A DNA stretch of 6,915 bases, taken from the NCBI GenBank assembly GCA_022837185.1, contig JALHJD010000163.1:1-6915 (forward strand), given 5' to 3'. The DNA comes from Desulfobacteraceae bacterium. GTDB lineage: Bacteria > Desulfobacterota > Desulfobulbia > Desulfobulbales > Desulfobulbaceae. The position numbers and the translations under genes were made by a program. This document shows positions 6,292 through 6,915 of the stretch, in pieces. The first letter of the stretch is position 1. The number at the start of each line of letters is the position of its first letter. The notes under the pieces are model-generated. The model was not told where the DNA came from. It searched no databases and worked only from the letters and a program-made list of their open reading frames with translations.

Positions 6292-6390
6292 GGAAAACAC
6301 TGGGGGAATAAGGTAGTATGTTGGCTTTATATCAACCCGGCCGGTTCGGGACCGGATCGACACGCATCTTTTTCCGCCGGAGCAGACAGC
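6292..6390. promoter_or_regulatory. Divergent intergenic region between pyrK and the prepilin peptidase gene
   Basis: 99 bases must hold the promoters of both genes unless pyrK starts at the GTG at 6363. An imperfectly spaced inverted repeat, CCGGT-TCGGG-ACCGG, lies at 6341-6355. AT-rich bases at 6324-6334 (TGGCTTTATAT) could hold a -10 for either direction, but no pair of good -35 and -10 boxes was found. No PyrR-like RNA leader or attenuator could be recognised. Confidence 0.35.
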
Positions 6391-6915
6391 ATGGACACCG
6401 TCTTGACAACAGCCGCCCTGGTGCTGGGCGCCGTGGTCGGCAGCTTTCTCAACGTCGTCATTCTCAGGCTGCCGGCCGAGGGGGAGTCCATCGTCTTTCC
6501 CGCCTCCCGTTGTCCCTTCTGCGGGACGCCCATCCGCTGGTATGACAATATTCCCATTCTCAGCTACCTGCTCCTGCGGGGCAGGTGCCGGGCATGCGGG
6601 CAGTCGATCTCCCTCCAGTATCCGTTGGTTGAATTGTGCATGGCCCTGCTCTCCCTGGCTTTATACACCAAGTTCGCCCTGTCCTTCGAGTTTTTTTTCT
6701 ATTTTCTCTTCCTGGCGTCGCTGCTGGTCATTATTTTCATCGATTTGCGGCATCAGATCATTCCCGACGTGATCAGCCTGCCCGGCATCGCGGCCGGGTT
6801 TGCCGGAGCGTTTTTCACGTCCCAGCTCACCTGGCAGGAGTCGGGCATCGGCATCCTGGCCGGCGGAGGTCTGCTGTACGGGGTTGCCATGGGCTACCTG
6901 CTCCTGACCGGGCGG
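6391..6915 (+). CDS. pilD: Type IV prepilin peptidase / N-methyltransferase, 3'-truncated by window edge
   Basis: An inner-membrane aspartic protease that cuts the leader of type IV prepilins and type II secretion pseudopilins and methylates the new N-terminus. The first 175 residues are present with no stop codon to the window end. Residues 8-25 form the first membrane helix (GAVVGSFLNVVILRLP, the family start). The zinc-binding cytoplasmic loop has Cys41 and Cys44 (CPFC) and Cys66 and Cys69 (CRAC), with RWYDNIPILSYLLLRGRC between. Further helices follow at about 81-97 and 100-117, then the first catalytic aspartate region IDLRHQIIPD (Asp118; Asp126). The second aspartate (GxGD motif) should lie beyond the edge. 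GGAG at 6379-6382, eight bases before the ATG, supports the start. A full-length family member has about 250-290 residues. It is divergent from pyrK. It could equally be named gspO; the neighbours here do not decide. Confidence 0.95.
   Translation, partial: MDTVLTTAALVLGAVVGSFLNVVILRLPAEGESIVFPASRCPFCGTPIRWYDNIPILSYLLLRGRCRACGQSISLQYPLVELCMALLSLALYTKFALSFEFFFYFLFLASLLVIIFIDLRHQIIPDVISLPGIAAGFAGAFFTSQLTWQESGIGILAGGGLLYGVAMGYLLLTGR

Noticed and set aside
1..6915. Defence system, CRISPR array, insertion sequence, prophage or toxin-antitoxin module
   Set aside because: No spaced direct repeats, transposase, integrase, nuclease or toxin motifs were seen on either strand; the genes are metabolic and housekeeping.

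Overview
The window holds eight protein-coding genes that can be supported, in GC-rich DNA (roughly 60% G+C by eye) with short intergenic gaps. The gene set is a NAD-linked dihydroorotate dehydrogenase (PyrK + PyrD class 1B), type I dehydroquinate dehydratase, atypical 2-Cys peroxiredoxin Tpx, a B12-binding radical SAM protein with a TPR tail, a GufA-like ZIP metal transporter, a type IV prepilin peptidase and a tiny DnaJ-like zinc ribbon. Together they suggest an anaerobic or microaerophilic Gram-negative bacterium, most like the former deltaproteobacteria (Desulfuromonadales/Desulfobacterota). That placement is inferred from gene content and protein style, not from a marker gene.

Layout, left to right: (1) 1-160 holds no supported gene; its first 60 bases are very AT-rich compared with the rest. 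(2) 161-976 minus, ZIP transporter with a TTG start, preceded by a perfect 15-bp palindrome at 1007-1021. (3) 1082-2842 minus, B12-binding radical SAM protein with a C-terminal TPR-like region. (4) 2946-3452 minus, Tpx, with a strong ribosome binding site and a good extended -10 promoter. (5) 3633-3836 plus, a 67-residue two-zinc-knuckle protein with a lysine-rich tail and a 22-bp palindrome inside the gene. (6) 3843-6291 minus, a compact pyrK-pyrD-aroD operon read right to left: pyrD overlaps pyrK by 13 bases and aroD starts 14 bases after pyrD. (7) 6391-6915 plus, the N-terminal two thirds or so of a prepilin peptidase, cut by the window edge and divergent from pyrK.

How they work together: PyrK and PyrD should form the heterotetrameric enzyme that oxidises dihydroorotate to orotate and passes electrons via FMN, FAD and a 2Fe-2S centre to NAD+. 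AroD, translated from the same message, does the third step of the shikimate pathway, so the operon joins pyrimidine and aromatic biosynthesis. Tpx is a peroxide-removing enzyme and may be co-transcribed with the radical SAM gene 103 bases downstream. The ZIP transporter, radical SAM protein and zinc ribbon have no clear shared pathway.

No mobile element, CRISPR array, tRNA or rRNA gene was seen. The window looks like ordinary chromosomal housekeeping DNA. The least explained parts are the small zinc-ribbon gene with its internal palindrome, the radical SAM-TPR protein and the palindrome upstream of the ZIP gene.
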